A DNA stretch of 46,995 nucleotides from Alphaproteobacteria bacterium MarineAlpha3_Bin6 (GCA_002938035.1 PTLH01000004.1:1-46995); one strand, 5' to 3'. Counted from the stretch's first letter, positions 1 through 11,417 are shown. Program-made: numbers and translations. Notes: generated from the sequence alone by a model not told the origin.

Positions 1-421
1 AGGGATGATTGAAGGCACTTACAGCAACAACAACTCCGATTGGTTCATATTGGGTAAATGCGACCCGTCCTGCGGATGAGGAATTTAAGCCCATTGGGAT
101 CACATGGCCGCCCTGCGTTCGTAGTTCCTCTATGCAGGTCTCTACACCATCGGCTCCTCGATCAATTTCTACGAGCGAGTCCTGAAGCGGTTTTCCGCCT
201 TCCTGAGCGGAAGCACGGGCTAATTCTTCGCGTCTCTCACGAATTATTTCTGCTGCTTTACGTAGGATTTCAATTCGTTTTGACTTGGAAAGCCATTTTC
301 CGCGATCACGGTACAGGCTATGAGCATTAGATAAAGCCTCCTCAATGCCCGCAGCGTCCGTGGTTGGCACGCTTCCAATGTTTGCGCCATCATAGGGCGC
401 TGTTACTGATATTTTCCCCAT
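1..421 (-). CDS. Aldehyde dehydrogenase family protein, N-terminal part (runs off window start)
   Basis: Reverse complement from ATG at 421 reads MGKISVTAPYDGANIGSVPTTDAAGIEEALSNAHSLYRDRGKWLSKSKRIEILRKAAEIIRERREELA...YEPIGVVVAVSAFNHP, open to the window edge; matches the ALDH N-terminal pattern (R..L.kAa.ii..r.eela...EGGKP...P.Gvv..i..FN.P). Not in ORF track because partial. Confidence 0.88.
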   Translation of the reverse strand, partial: MGKISVTAPYDGANIGSVPTTDAAGIEEALSNAHSLYRDRGKWLSKSKRIEILRKAAEIIRERREELARASAQEGGKPLQDSLVEIDRGADGVETCIEELRTQGGHVIPMGLNSSSAGRVAFTQYEPIGVVVAVSAFNHP

Positions 422-918
422 GACACTATTTCCCCCTTTAATTTGCCTGAATGCCTTTATTATAGGTTACTAAATGTTTTTTTAAGTACTGGCGGCTTCC
501 TATTAAAGAATTGGCCCACCCTTAAAATAATCAGGCCGAATTAAAGCTAACAGAAACCCCTGCAAACTAAAAGAATTTCTATTATGCTCGAAAAAAGTTT
601 TCTTATAGAAACTTGCCTTTCTTTAATCTTCTCATCGGAAATAGCACTAGAATAATACAATTGCAATCCCACTCCAAATTTGGAGTTTGTTGTGGTTCAA
701 ATATCGACATAAAACCGTTATTAAAGTAAAAAACAGGAAATCCGTGGCTGAAAATTATTCCAACGAGCCGTCTAAAGTTTTCTCAATAAATGGGTTGTGT
801 AAAAGCGGTTACGTTGACTTGGCTTTAACGAAAGTTTAAACCAGATAAAACTTTGAAAGATGCGGCTGGGATACAAATTTTCCTTGTTAGCAATACTGGA
901 TGGTGTTGGGGGTAGAGA

Positions 919-1311
919 ATGATGGATACAGGGAATAGACCGCTTTCTCCTCATCTCCAAGTGTATCGTCTACCGCTTGCCGGAATACTATCTTTTGCCC
1001 ACAGGACCACCGGTGTTGCGTTGGCGTTGGGCGCACTTGCGCTGGCGTATTGGATTAATGCGGCGGCCTATGGGCCAGATGCGTTCTATCAAGCCCAGGT
1101 ATTGATGGGGCACTGGTTTTCCCGACTTTTGTTATTCGGTTGGACACTATCTTTGTTCTTTCACCTTTGTAACGGAATTCGACATTTGTTCTGGGATGCT
1201 GGTATAGGCTTGGAAATTGAACAAGTTAACATGTCTGGGTGGTTGGTTTTAATAGGTACAATTCTGTTGACATTACTTAGCTGGTTGGCTGGGTATGGTT
1301 TGTTGGGCTAG
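919..1311 (+). CDS. sdhC: Succinate dehydrogenase cytochrome b556 subunit
   Basis: RPLSPHLQVYRLPLAGILSFAHRTTGVAL and FHLCNGIRHLFWD motifs; three hydrophobic helices; followed by sdhD-A-B. Start could be M1 or M2. Confidence 0.96.
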   Translation: MMDTGNRPLSPHLQVYRLPLAGILSFAHRTTGVALALGALALAYWINAAAYGPDAFYQAQVLMGHWFSRLLLFGWTLSLFFHLCNGIRHLFWDAGIGLEIEQVNMSGWLVLIGTILLTLLSWLAGYGLLG

Positions 1312-1330
1312 AGACAAAGTGGAGTAAGAA

Positions 1331-1711
1331 ATGAGTTTGCGATCAGACCTCGGGCGGGTGCGTGGCTTGGGATCGGCCAAGGAAGGAACTTCTCATTGGT
1401 GGGCCCAAAGGCTGACGGCAGTTGCTTTGTTACCACTTAGTTTCTGGTTTGTTTGGTCCGCGATTAACTTAGTTGGTGTTGACCATATTGGATTTAAAAA
1501 TTGGCTTAACGAAAACGCAAATCTTGTCCTGATGATTTTGTTTGTTGGAAGCCTGTTTTATCACATGCAACTTGGTCTCCAGGTGGTGATTGAAGATTAT
1601 GTTCATGGAGAAATAAAGAAAGTAACAAGCCTGGTTTTAAATTTATTTGTAGCATTATTTTTTGGGGTCTCTTCGATTGTTGCCCTCCTCAAAGTAGCAT
1701 TTGGAAGCTGA
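1331..1711 (+). CDS. sdhD: Succinate dehydrogenase membrane anchor subunit
   Basis: GSAKEGTSHWWAQRLTAVALLPL and HMQLGLQVVIEDYVH motifs; between sdhC and sdhA. Confidence 0.96.
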   Translation: MSLRSDLGRVRGLGSAKEGTSHWWAQRLTAVALLPLSFWFVWSAINLVGVDHIGFKNWLNENANLVLMILFVGSLFYHMQLGLQVVIEDYVHGEIKKVTSLVLNLFVALFFGVSSIVALLKVAFGS

Positions 1712-1717
1712 CAGACT

Positions 1718-3508
1718 ATGACAGATACATACGAAATAATTGATCATACTCATGATGTCCTTGTCGTGGGTGCGGGGGGTGCCGGCTTGCGTTCTACCTT
1801 GGGTATGACAACAGCTGGATTGTCTACCGCATGTGTCACAAAAGTGTTCCCGACCCGCAGCCACACAGTATCTGCCCAGGGCGGCATTGGTGCCGCTTTA
1901 GGGAATATGCAGGAAGATACTTGGCAGTGGCATATGTACGATACGGTCAAGGGTTCTGACTGGCTGGGCGACCAGGACGCAATTGAATACATGTGCCGAG
2001 AGGCGATCCCGGCCGTGTATGAGCTTGAACATTTCGGGGTGCCATTTTCTCGTACTGAAGAAGGAAAAATCTACCAACGTCCCTTTGGCGGTCACATGAA
2101 GAATTACGGGGAAGCGCCAGTTGAACGCGCGTGTGCCGCAGCTGATCGGACAGGTCACGCAATCTTGCATACGCTATATCAGCAGTGCCTAAAATATAAT
2201 GCGGAATTCTTTGTCGAGTATTTTGTTATTGATCTTATTATGGATGGTGATGGATGCTGCCGGGGTGTTACAGCCTGGAACCTGGCAGACGGAACCATAC
2301 ATCGTTTTCTGGCGCAAACCACTGTCTTGGCGACAGGAGGGTATGGGCGTAGTTATTTTTCTTGTACATCTGCCCACACCTGTACTGGAGACGGGAATGC
2401 TATGGCGGCACGTGCCGGCCTCTCGCTGCAAGATATGGAGTTTGTTCAGTTTCATCCATCGGGTATTTACGGCTCCGGTTGTCTAATTACCGAAGGCGCT
2501 CGTGGTGAGGGTGGTTATTTGACCAACTCGGAAGGCGATGCATTTATGGAACGGTATGCGCCGACGGCCAAAGACCTTGCCTCAAGAGATGTAGTGAGCC
2601 GGTCTATGACCGTTGAAATACGTGAAGGAAGAGGCGTCGGCCCTGAAAACGACCATATATTGTTGCACCTTGAACATTTAGGTGCCGACTTATTGCACGA
2701 ACGCCTACCAGGAATAACAGAAACAGCTCAAGTCTTTGCAGGCATAGATTGCACTAAAGAACCCATCCCTGTTCTGCCGACTGTACACTATAATATGGGT
2801 GGTATTCCCACAAACCTTCACGGCGAAGTGCTTCGTCCTACGAGGGATGATCCAGACGCGGTTTGTCCTGGACTGATGGCCATAGGAGAGGCGGCCTGTG
2901 TTTCAGTTCATGGCGCCAACAGGCTTGGCACTAATTCTCTTTTGGATATTATAGTATTTGGACGTGCCGCAGCCTTACGCGCGGTAGAGCTATTGGAACC
3001 GGGCGCTAAAGTAAAACCTGCTGATGATAACTCTAGTGATCAGGCTATTGCTCGTTTAGACAGGTTGCGTCATGCCGACGGTACCCGCTCCACGGCGGAG
3101 ATACGGCTCGAAATGCAACGGGTTATGCAAAATAATGCCGCAGTGTTCCGAACCTCTGAGATACTGTCTGAAGGTTGCCAGCTAATAGATGATGTGGCTC
3201 AGTCGCTTTCCGATATTAAAGTCTTGGATCGTTCCTTAATTTGGAACTCAGATCTGGCCGAGAGTTTAGAACTGGAAAATCTCATGATCTGTTCCAAGGC
3301 TACCCTTTATTCGGCCGAAGCGAGAAAAGAATCTCGGGGAGCGCAGGCGCACGAGGATTATCCTGATCGTGATGATGAAAACTGGATGAAACATACGTTG
3401 GCCTGGGTAGACGATGAGTTGAAGGTTAGCTTGGATTATCGTCCAGTGCATACCTATACTCTTACCGATGAGGTCGATTACGTAGTGCCTAAAGCCCGGG
3501 TATATTAA
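1718..3508 (+). CDS. sdhA: Succinate dehydrogenase flavoprotein subunit
   Basis: [11 protein letters not shown] motif, [38 protein letters not shown]; 596 aa. Confidence 0.99.
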   Translation: MTDTYEIIDHTHDVLVVGAGGAGLRSTLGMTTAGLSTACVTKVFPTRSHTVSAQGGIGAALGNMQEDTWQWHMYDTVKGSDWLGDQDAIEYMCREAIPAVYELEHFGVPFSRTEEGKIYQRPFGGHMKNYGEAPVERACAAADRTGHAILHTLYQQCLKYNAEFFVEYFVIDLIMDGDGCCRGVTAWNLADGTIHRFLAQTTVLATGGYGRSYFSCTSAHTCTGDGNAMAARAGLSLQDMEFVQFHPSGIYGSGCLITEGARGEGGYLTNSEGDAFMERYAPTAKDLASRDVVSRSMTVEIREGRGVGPENDHILLHLEHLGADLLHERLPGITETAQVFAGIDCTKEPIPVLPTVHYNMGGIPTNLHGEVLRPTRDDPDAVCPGLMAIGEAACVSVHGANRLGTNSLLDIIVFGRAAALRAVELLEPGAKVKPADDNSSDQAIARLDRLRHADGTRSTAEIRLEMQRVMQNNAAVFRTSEILSEGCQLIDDVAQSLSDIKVLDRSLIWNSDLAESLELENLMICSKATLYSAEARKESRGAQAHEDYPDRDDENWMKHTLAWVDDELKVSLDYRPVHTYTLTDEVDYVVPKARVY

Positions 3509-3536
3509 TGGTGTCTTTGAAGAGCGGAAACATAAA

Positions 3537-4313
3537 ATGGTTGAATTTACATTACCAAAAAATTCTAAGATAAAAACCGGTCGGACCCACAAGGCTCTAA
3601 ATGGGGCCAAGAACATACGAAAATTTAAGGTGTACAGATACGATGCCGATAGTGGGGAAAATCCGCGGGTGGATACTTTTGAATTGGACATGGATAATTG
3701 TGGACCCATGGTATTGGATGCACTCATCAAGATCAAAAACGAAATTGACTCTAGTCTTACTTTCCGTCGGTCTTGCCGCGAGGGTGTTTGCGGATCTTGT
3801 TCGATGAATGTTGATGGTACTAATACGCTCGCATGCATAAAAAATATGGAAGAGATTAAGGGAGATGTTAAGATTTATCCCCTTCCTCACATGCCAGTAG
3901 TGAAAGATTTGGTGCCGGACCTGACCCAGGCTTATGCACAATATACTTCTATTAAACCCTGGTTGCAGGCGGATACTCAGGCGCCGGGAACGGAGCGATT
4001 ACAAAGTCCCGAAGAACGAGAAAAGCTCGATGGTTTATGGGAATGCGTACTTTGCTTTTGCTGTTCAACAAGTTGTCCTAGTTATTGGTGGAACAGCGAC
4101 CGCTACCTCGGTCCGGCGGTGTTGCTCCAGGCCTATCGTTGGCTAGTAGATTCACGTGATGAAGGAACGGGAGAGAGGCTGGATGAATTGGAGGATCCAT
4201 TCCGATTGTATCGCTGCCATACCATTATGAATTGCACAAACACATGTCCAAAAAATCTTAATCCAGCGAAGGCAATTGCCGAGACTAAAAAATTGATGGT
4301 TGAACGACGTTAG
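3537..4313 (+). CDS. sdhB: Succinate dehydrogenase iron-sulfur subunit
   Basis: [60 protein letters not shown] Fe-S motifs. Confidence 0.99.
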   Translation: MVEFTLPKNSKIKTGRTHKALNGAKNIRKFKVYRYDADSGENPRVDTFELDMDNCGPMVLDALIKIKNEIDSSLTFRRSCREGVCGSCSMNVDGTNTLACIKNMEEIKGDVKIYPLPHMPVVKDLVPDLTQAYAQYTSIKPWLQADTQAPGTERLQSPEEREKLDGLWECVLCFCCSTSCPSYWWNSDRYLGPAVLLQAYRWLVDSRDEGTGERLDELEDPFRLYRCHTIMNCTNTCPKNLNPAKAIAETKKLMVERR

Positions 4314-4324
4314 TTGTAACAACG

Positions 4325-4371
4325 CTAAACATAATCGAAGGCAAATTAGTCGCATCTAATCTTATGTTTAG
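4325..4371. other. Nested inverted repeat 3' of sdhB (possible terminator or mRNA 3' stabiliser)
   Basis: CTAAACATAA (4325-4334) pairs perfectly with TTATGTTTAG (4362-4371); inside it ATTAG (4345-4349) pairs with CTAAT (4356-4360). Begins 12 nt after the sdhB stop. Confidence 0.5.
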
Positions 4372-4454
4372 TCTCTAATTCTTTACGAATAATGCTGAAG
4401 TATTAGATAGCCCATCATGGTAGCGGTATCCTTATCCCCAAAAATTTTATAGCC

Positions 4455-5585
4455 ATGGCAGACGGACCACTTTTTTCTTACCGGAAACGAGTTGGTTTGG
4501 GGGAATTTAAACTTGATCCCGGACAAGAGTTGCTCGCGGAGAAACTGCAAAACTTACACCATGCCCTTAAAGGTTATGAACCGGACGCAGGACAAGATGG
4601 TTGGCGGGAGCGATTGGGTTTGGCCAGCAGACGTATAGACCCTTTGCAGGGATTATATATCTATGGCGGTGTAGGTGCCGGTAAATCGATGCTAATGGAT
4701 TTATTCTTTGATGGCGCACCGGTCGTGCATAAACGCCGTGTCCATTTTCACGATTTTCTTCAGGATGTACACACTCGGTTTAATGTACTTCGCAAATCTA
4801 AAATCGCTGACTTAGGTGATCCAATTCCTATCGTCGCTGAAAATCTTTCAACCGAAGCGCGGCTTTTATGCTTTGATGAATTTCAGGTTTATAATATCGT
4901 TGATGCGATGATCTTGAGCCGTCTGTTTGAAGGCCTGTTTTCTCGCGGTGTAATCGTGGTGGCGACATCCAATCGTCGACCAGAGGATCTTTATCAAAAC
5001 GGACTTCAACGCAATAGATTTTTGCCTTTCATCGATTTGATTGGTGAACGCCTTGAATTATTTCAATTGAAAAGCATCACTGACTACCGCCTCGAACGCG
5101 TTCTCGGTATGCAGGTTTATCACCATCCGATTAACAGGAAAGCGCGAAAGTTACTTGACCAATATTTTATTGAGTTGACGGATGGGCGCACACCGGTAAT
5201 AGACAGAATTGAAGTGAAAGGGCGTATTCTCCGAGTTCAGGCCGTTGTTGGCGTTGCCCGGAAAAGTTTTAAGGAACTTTGTGGACAGCCTCTAGGAGCG
5301 GCAGACTATTTAGCCATTGCGGAGCGATACCATACTTTGATCCTGGACGATATCCCGTGTATGGGGGAAGAATTACAAATTGAGGCCAAGCGGTTTGTGA
5401 CGCTCATCGATGCCCTATATGAAGCCAAGGTAAATTTGATTTGCTCTGCCGATGTTGTTCCAAACAAGCTCTATTTGAAAGGTGAAGGAGTATTTGAGTT
5501 TGAACGACTGGTTTCCCGCCTCATGGAAATGCAGTCAGCGGATTACCTCGCTTTGCTTCACAAAAAAGTAGAGCCAAGCATTTAG
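4455..5585 (+). CDS. zapE: Cell division protein ZapE / AFG1-like ATPase
   Basis: GLYIYGGVGAGKSMLMDLFF Walker A, LLCFDEFQVYNIVDAMIL Walker B, ATSNRRPEDLYQNGLQRNRFLPFI; usual location between sdh and mdh in alphaproteobacteria. Confidence 0.93.
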   Translation: MADGPLFSYRKRVGLGEFKLDPGQELLAEKLQNLHHALKGYEPDAGQDGWRERLGLASRRIDPLQGLYIYGGVGAGKSMLMDLFFDGAPVVHKRRVHFHDFLQDVHTRFNVLRKSKIADLGDPIPIVAENLSTEARLLCFDEFQVYNIVDAMILSRLFEGLFSRGVIVVATSNRRPEDLYQNGLQRNRFLPFIDLIGERLELFQLKSITDYRLERVLGMQVYHHPINRKARKLLDQYFIELTDGRTPVIDRIEVKGRILRVQAVVGVARKSFKELCGQPLGAADYLAIAERYHTLILDDIPCMGEELQIEAKRFVTLIDALYEAKVNLICSADVVPNKLYLKGEGVFEFERLVSRLMEMQSADYLALLHKKVEPSI

Positions 5586-5804
5586 CAAATAAGAAATTTA
5601 ACTTTTTCCAGGCAGAATACTTTGGATAGAGAAAACGATAAAATTCCGGCAGATGGCCGGTAAATAACAAGTAAGCTACTAAAAATTGTTAACGACAATA
5701 GTTTGAGTTTTCTCTTGTCTTGCTCAGATAATCAATATGCGTTACGAAACGGCACCCAAATTCGGGTGGTTGACCACACAAGGTTGTTCATTGAGGGCAG
5801 ATGA

Positions 5805-6803
<999 letters not shown>

Positions 6804-6894
6804 AAGGAAAAAATAATAGTAGCTTGGTCAAAATGTCGGGTAAAAATTGAACCCGTCATGTGCTTGATCTGGGGTTAATTATAGGGACGATTTT

Positions 6895-8094
6895 TTGAAT
6901 ATTCATGAATATCAGGCTAAACGGCTATTAGAAAAATATGGCGTTAATGTTCTTAAGGGCGGGGTGGCTCATACACCCCAGGAAGCAGAGGCGGTTGCCA
7001 AAGACCTGGCTGGTCCCGTTTGGGTGGTAAAGGCTCAAATTCATGCTGGTGGTCGGGGAAAAGGGGCATTTATAGAAAAATCTGCGGGTAAGGGCGGCGG
7101 AGTGAGGGTGCTTAATTCGGTTGAAGCAGTCCAAAAAAACGCTCGTCAAATATTGGGTGCGACACTAGTCACTTCCCAGACAGCTCCAACAGGTAAGAAG
7201 GTGAAACGGATTTATATTGAAGACGGGTGTGAAATTGAAAAGGAGCTATATCTGAGCTTACTGGTGGATCGTGAAACCTCGCGGGTGACGTTGATTTCAT
7301 CGACTGAAGGCGGAATGGATATAGAAGAAGTAGCGGCTAAAAGCCCTGAAAAAATTCAGACAATTGCAATTGATCCATTGACAGGAATGCTGGGGTATCA
7401 TGCACGAAAGATTGCTTTTGGTTTAGGTCTTGAAGGTGCTCAGGTTAAGTCTGCCGTAAAGCTTTTGATTTCAACCTACACGGCATTCGTAGAATTAGAT
7501 GCGAGCTTATTAGAGATAAATCCACTAGTCATTACCAAGGATGGAAACGCAGTGGCTCTCGATGCCAAAATGGATTTTGACGATAACGCGTTATACCGCC
7601 ATCAAGATATAGAAAATTTGCGGGACGAGGATGAACAGGATGCAGCTGAATTAGAAGCTCAGCGGCATGATCTCAAGTACATTAAATTAGATGGCCGTAT
7701 AGGTTGTATGGTAAACGGTGCTGGCCTCGCAATGGCGACCATGGATATTATAAAGCTCTACGGCAGTGAACCGGCAAATTTTTTAGATGTAGGGGGCGGT
7801 GCGACCAAGGAACGGGTTACTACGGCATTTAAAATTATACTATCCGATCCTAATGTAGAGGGTATTTTAGTCAATATATTTGGTGGCATCATGCGATGTG
7901 ATGTAATCGCCGAGGGTGTTATCGCTGCTGCTAAAGAAGTACATCTCAACGTACCGCTTGTAGTAAGGTTGGAAGGTACTAATGTTGACTTGGGAAAAAA
8001 AATCCTCTCCGAGTCTGGTTTACCTATTGTTTCCGGGGAAAATCTTGCCGATGCTGCTGAAAAGATAGTTAAGGCAGTAAGGGAGGCCGGATAA
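6895..8094 (+). CDS. sucC: Succinyl-CoA synthetase (ADP-forming) subunit beta
   Basis: [17 protein letters not shown]...[13 protein letters not shown]...[12 protein letters not shown]...[13 protein letters not shown]; initiates at TTG (6895). Confidence 0.98.
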   Translation: MNIHEYQAKRLLEKYGVNVLKGGVAHTPQEAEAVAKDLAGPVWVVKAQIHAGGRGKGAFIEKSAGKGGGVRVLNSVEAVQKNARQILGATLVTSQTAPTGKKVKRIYIEDGCEIEKELYLSLLVDRETSRVTLISSTEGGMDIEEVAAKSPEKIQTIAIDPLTGMLGYHARKIAFGLGLEGAQVKSAVKLLISTYTAFVELDASLLEINPLVITKDGNAVALDAKMDFDDNALYRHQDIENLRDEDEQDAAELEAQRHDLKYIKLDGRIGCMVNGAGLAMATMDIIKLYGSEPANFLDVGGGATKERVTTAFKIILSDPNVEGILVNIFGGIMRCDVIAEGVIAAAKEVHLNVPLVVRLEGTNVDLGKKILSESGLPIVSGENLADAAEKIVKAVREAG

Positions 8095-8095
8095 A

Positions 8096-8971
8096 ATGGC
8101 TGTTCTAGTTGATAATAGTACCACAGTCATCTGCCAGGGGTTCACCGGTTCTCAAGGTACATTTCATTCTGAACAGGCGATTCTTTACGGAACTAAGATG
8201 GTCGGTGGTGTGACCCCCGGTAAGGGAGGTTCAACCCATCTTGATCTTCCTGTGTTTGATACTGTTGCCGACGCTGTGCAAAGGACCGGGGCGACGGCGT
8301 CAGTGATTTATGTACCTCCACCATTTGCGGCGGAGGCGATACTTGAGGCCATTGATGCCGAAATCCAATTAGTAGTGTGTATAACGGAAGGTATACCAGT
8401 GTTAGACATGGTGAATGTAAAACGCAAACTGGTCGGCACCAAAACTCGTTTGATTGGACCTAACTGCCCGGGCGTAATTACACCTGGTGAATGCAAGATC
8501 GGTATAATGCCCGGACATATTCACCAACGAGGAAAAATCGGCGTAGTCTCACGTTCGGGCACGTTAACCTACGAGGCTGTTGGACAAACAACAAAGGTTG
8601 GTTTGGGTCAGACAACTTGCATAGGTATTGGAGGTGATCCCGTTAACGGCACCAGTTTTATTGAATGTTTGGAGATGTTTCTCGAAGATAACGAGACTGA
8701 AGGTATTATTATGATAGGTGAGATTGGTGGGTCTGCAGAAGAACAGGCGGCCGATTTTATTAAGTCCAGTAAAGTTAAAAAGCCAATTATAGGGTTTATT
8801 GCCGGCGTTACAGCACCACCGGGGCGTAGAATGGGTCATGCCGGCGCTATTATAGCCGATGGAAAGGGAGGCGCTGGAGACAAAATTGAATCCCTAAAAA
8901 GTGCGGGTATTAAGGTTTCGGATTCCCCAGCTTCTCTGGGGGAGACGATGTTGAAAACGATGAACCAATGA
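8096..8971 (+). CDS. sucD: Succinyl-CoA synthetase subunit alpha
   Basis: [60 protein letters not shown] motifs. Confidence 0.98.
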   Translation: MAVLVDNSTTVICQGFTGSQGTFHSEQAILYGTKMVGGVTPGKGGSTHLDLPVFDTVADAVQRTGATASVIYVPPPFAAEAILEAIDAEIQLVVCITEGIPVLDMVNVKRKLVGTKTRLIGPNCPGVITPGECKIGIMPGHIHQRGKIGVVSRSGTLTYEAVGQTTKVGLGQTTCIGIGGDPVNGTSFIECLEMFLEDNETEGIIMIGEIGGSAEEQAADFIKSSKVKKPIIGFIAGVTAPPGRRMGHAGAIIADGKGGAGDKIESLKSAGIKVSDSPASLGETMLKTMNQ

Positions 8972-9395
8972 GACTGAATAGTATAGCGAGCATAGTGTTT
9001 TGGCATGCGACAGATGGTCTCGCTTCTTAACGATATAAGGGATGTTTTGCGGTTAACTGTTTACCAAAGTGTTTCAACCTTCCTTCAGTTATACTAGAGC
9101 TCTCCATTATTGAAATAATGCATGCGTTCTCCCAAAATTAATGAGGAAAATTATAGATAGATGTTGTTACCGCTCATACTGACTTGATCTCAGGTGGGTT
9201 TCTCGGCGTGAAAAAATTTTATAACATCATCCTAAGTATTTGATGGTGGGGTAGTCATCAGGAAAAAGATATGTGGCGCTCATTTATGAGCATCAAATAG
9301 TATTTGGATAAGAACCAATAAATTTCAATACTGTTGAAATAAATTGTGTCCAAAACTCTCAACCTGACCAAATTGATTTTTAGGGAGTAAACAAT

Positions 9396-10802
9396 ATGGA
9401 AGATATATACGACTTAACAGTCATTGGTGGTGGTCCTGGGGGGTATGTCGCTGCAATCCGAGCGTCGCAGTTAGGCATGAGGGTTATAATAGTGGAGAAA
9501 AGGCCTAACCTTGGAGGCACTTGCCTCAATGTGGGTTGTATCCCTTCAAAGGCCTTGTTGCATTCTTCTCACCTTTATAATGAGGCGCGGCAAGGCTTTT
9601 CCCATCATGGTATCAAGGCTACAGGTGTTAAACTCGATCTTAAAACCATGATGGAGCACAAAAACCAGGTGGTTGGTGATACTGTTAAAGGTATCGATTA
9701 TCTAATGAAAAAAAATAACATTGATAGGTTAATTGGTTGCGGCAAGATTATTAGAGCGGGCGAGACTCGGGTAATATCGGAGAAAGGAAAAAAGGAGACC
9801 ATCCCCAGCAAGAATATTTTAATCGCGACAGGCTCCAAGGTGACACATTTACCCGGGATTGAGATAGACGAAGAGAGAATTTTTTCTTCAACGGGGGCAC
9901 TCGAACTCCCCAAAGTACCCCGCTCTATGGTAGTAATTGGCGCAGGGGCGATAGGCCTGGAAATAGGTTCCATATGGCGCCGTTTAGGTGCAGAGGTGAC
10001 AGTCGTCGAGTTTATGGAAAACATCCTTTTCGGATTGGATGAAGAAATTTCTAAAACAATGGCTAAAGTTTTAGAAAAGCAAGGTTTTAATTTTGCCCTG
10101 AACAGCAAGGTTGTTGGCGTAATAAAATCTAAAGCTGGGGTTACACTTACAATTGAATGCCGTGATAGCGGTAAATTGAAAGAGCTTAATACCAATATTG
10201 TTTTGGTGGCAATTGGTCGGCGACCATATACTGATGATCTTGGGTTAGAAAACATAGGCGTAAAGACGGATGATAGCGGTTTTATAAAAACAGATGTTAA
10301 ATTTAAAACCAACGTGGACAGCGTATATGCCATCGGTGACGTAATAGGCGGGGCCATGCTTGCGCATAAGGCGGAAGACGAAGGCATGGTTTTTGCTGAG
10401 ATGCTGGCGGGTCAGTCTGGCAGTATTGATTACGATATGGTTCCCTCCATTGTCTATACTTGGCCAGAAGTTGCCAGGCTTGGGAAGTCAGAGGAACAAC
10501 TCATAGAAACTGGAATAGCCTATAAAGTGGGGAAATTTACTTTTTCGGCTAATCCGCGTGCTCGCGTCATGGGTGATACGACAGGATTTGTTAAAATACT
10601 TGCAGAAGCGAAGACGGATGCAGTTTTAGGGGTTCACATCTTAGGGGCTTTTGCCGGAGAATTGATTCAAGAATGTGTAGTGGCTATGGAGTTTGGCGGT
10701 TCTGCGGAAGATATCGCCCGCATTAGTCACGGTCATCCTGGTCTATGTGAAGTTGTCAAAGAAGCTGCATTGGCAGTCCACGACCGAGCTATCCATATGT
10801 AG
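9396..10802 (+). CDS. lpdA: Dihydrolipoyl dehydrogenase (E3)
   Basis: GGPGGYVAAIRASQLG, GGTCLNVGCIPSKALLHSSHLY redox motif, SHGHPGLCEVVKEAALAVHDRAIH C-terminus. Confidence 0.98.
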   Translation: MEDIYDLTVIGGGPGGYVAAIRASQLGMRVIIVEKRPNLGGTCLNVGCIPSKALLHSSHLYNEARQGFSHHGIKATGVKLDLKTMMEHKNQVVGDTVKGIDYLMKKNNIDRLIGCGKIIRAGETRVISEKGKKETIPSKNILIATGSKVTHLPGIEIDEERIFSSTGALELPKVPRSMVVIGAGAIGLEIGSIWRRLGAEVTVVEFMENILFGLDEEISKTMAKVLEKQGFNFALNSKVVGVIKSKAGVTLTIECRDSGKLKELNTNIVLVAIGRRPYTDDLGLENIGVKTDDSGFIKTDVKFKTNVDSVYAIGDVIGGAMLAHKAEDEGMVFAEMLAGQSGSIDYDMVPSIVYTWPEVARLGKSEEQLIETGIAYKVGKFTFSANPRARVMGDTTGFVKILAEAKTDAVLGVHILGAFAGELIQECVVAMEFGGSAEDIARISHGHPGLCEVVKEAALAVHDRAIHM

Positions 10803-10810
10803 GGAGTTGG

Positions 10811-11173
10811 TTGCCGGTGGTTATTTTTCTACCTGAAAGTGAGGGAAATCTCGTTTGTTGCAAAGCTATTGGCAAATTGACGGATGAAGACCTTCACAAT
10901 CTTACGGTGAGGATTGAGCGGATATTGGAAAATCATGGCTCGTTTCTACTTTATGTTGATCTGGAATTTTTTAAGGGCTGGGAATGGCAAGCGGCATGGG
11001 ATAAAAACGTTTATGGAAAGAAATACTGGGATCAAATCGAAAAAATTGCATTTGTCGGTAACCAAAAGTGGGAACAAATGATTAATAAAATAGCGCAAAA
11101 TCTTAAAAACGGTGATAAGCGCTATTTTTCGATTGCCCACCATAGTATGGCGATAGAATGGATAAATAAATAA
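10811..11173 (+). CDS. Small STAS/SpoIIAA-like protein (DUF3478-type), tentative
   Basis: 120 aa ORF starting TTG 8 nt after lpdA stop; alternating beta/alpha pattern with VDLEFFKGWEWQAAWDK...IEKIAFVGNQKWEQ resembling SpoIIAA-like domains. Confidence 0.68.
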   Translation: MPVVIFLPESEGNLVCCKAIGKLTDEDLHNLTVRIERILENHGSFLLYVDLEFFKGWEWQAAWDKNVYGKKYWDQIEKIAFVGNQKWEQMINKIAQNLKNGDKRYFSIAHHSMAIEWINK

Positions 11174-11417
11174 GAAGCATCTACTATATGGCTAAATCTT
11201 GAAATTTCTCATTTATATAAGCCCGTTATGAAATTAGTGATAAATTTAAGATGATAAACGTTAGGTGTTTATGTTTTCTGGCGCCCGTCCCCCATAAACT
11301 TTTAACAACACTTCGTAGGATCGAAGTATTTGAAAAAATCCAGCGGTTAACTGGGGTTTGAAGTAATTTTGGCTATATTCTCAGCAAAGCATTTTGCAAA
11401 CGACGGGTCTATTGTTG

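Noticed and set aside
58-330. 90-aa plus-strand ORF at window start
   Set aside because: Antisense to the truncated aldehyde dehydrogenase, which has a convincing protein match.
772-960. 62-aa minus-strand ORF upstream of sdhC
   Set aside because: Short, overlaps the sdhC start and no protein-like features.
3266-3838. 190-aa minus-strand ORF across the sdhA/sdhB junction
   Set aside because: Antisense to two clear genes; no recognisable domain.
9698-10387. 229-aa minus-strand ORF
   Set aside because: Lies wholly antisense inside lpdA; Ser/Pro/Ile-rich composition typical of shadow ORFs and no recognisable domain.
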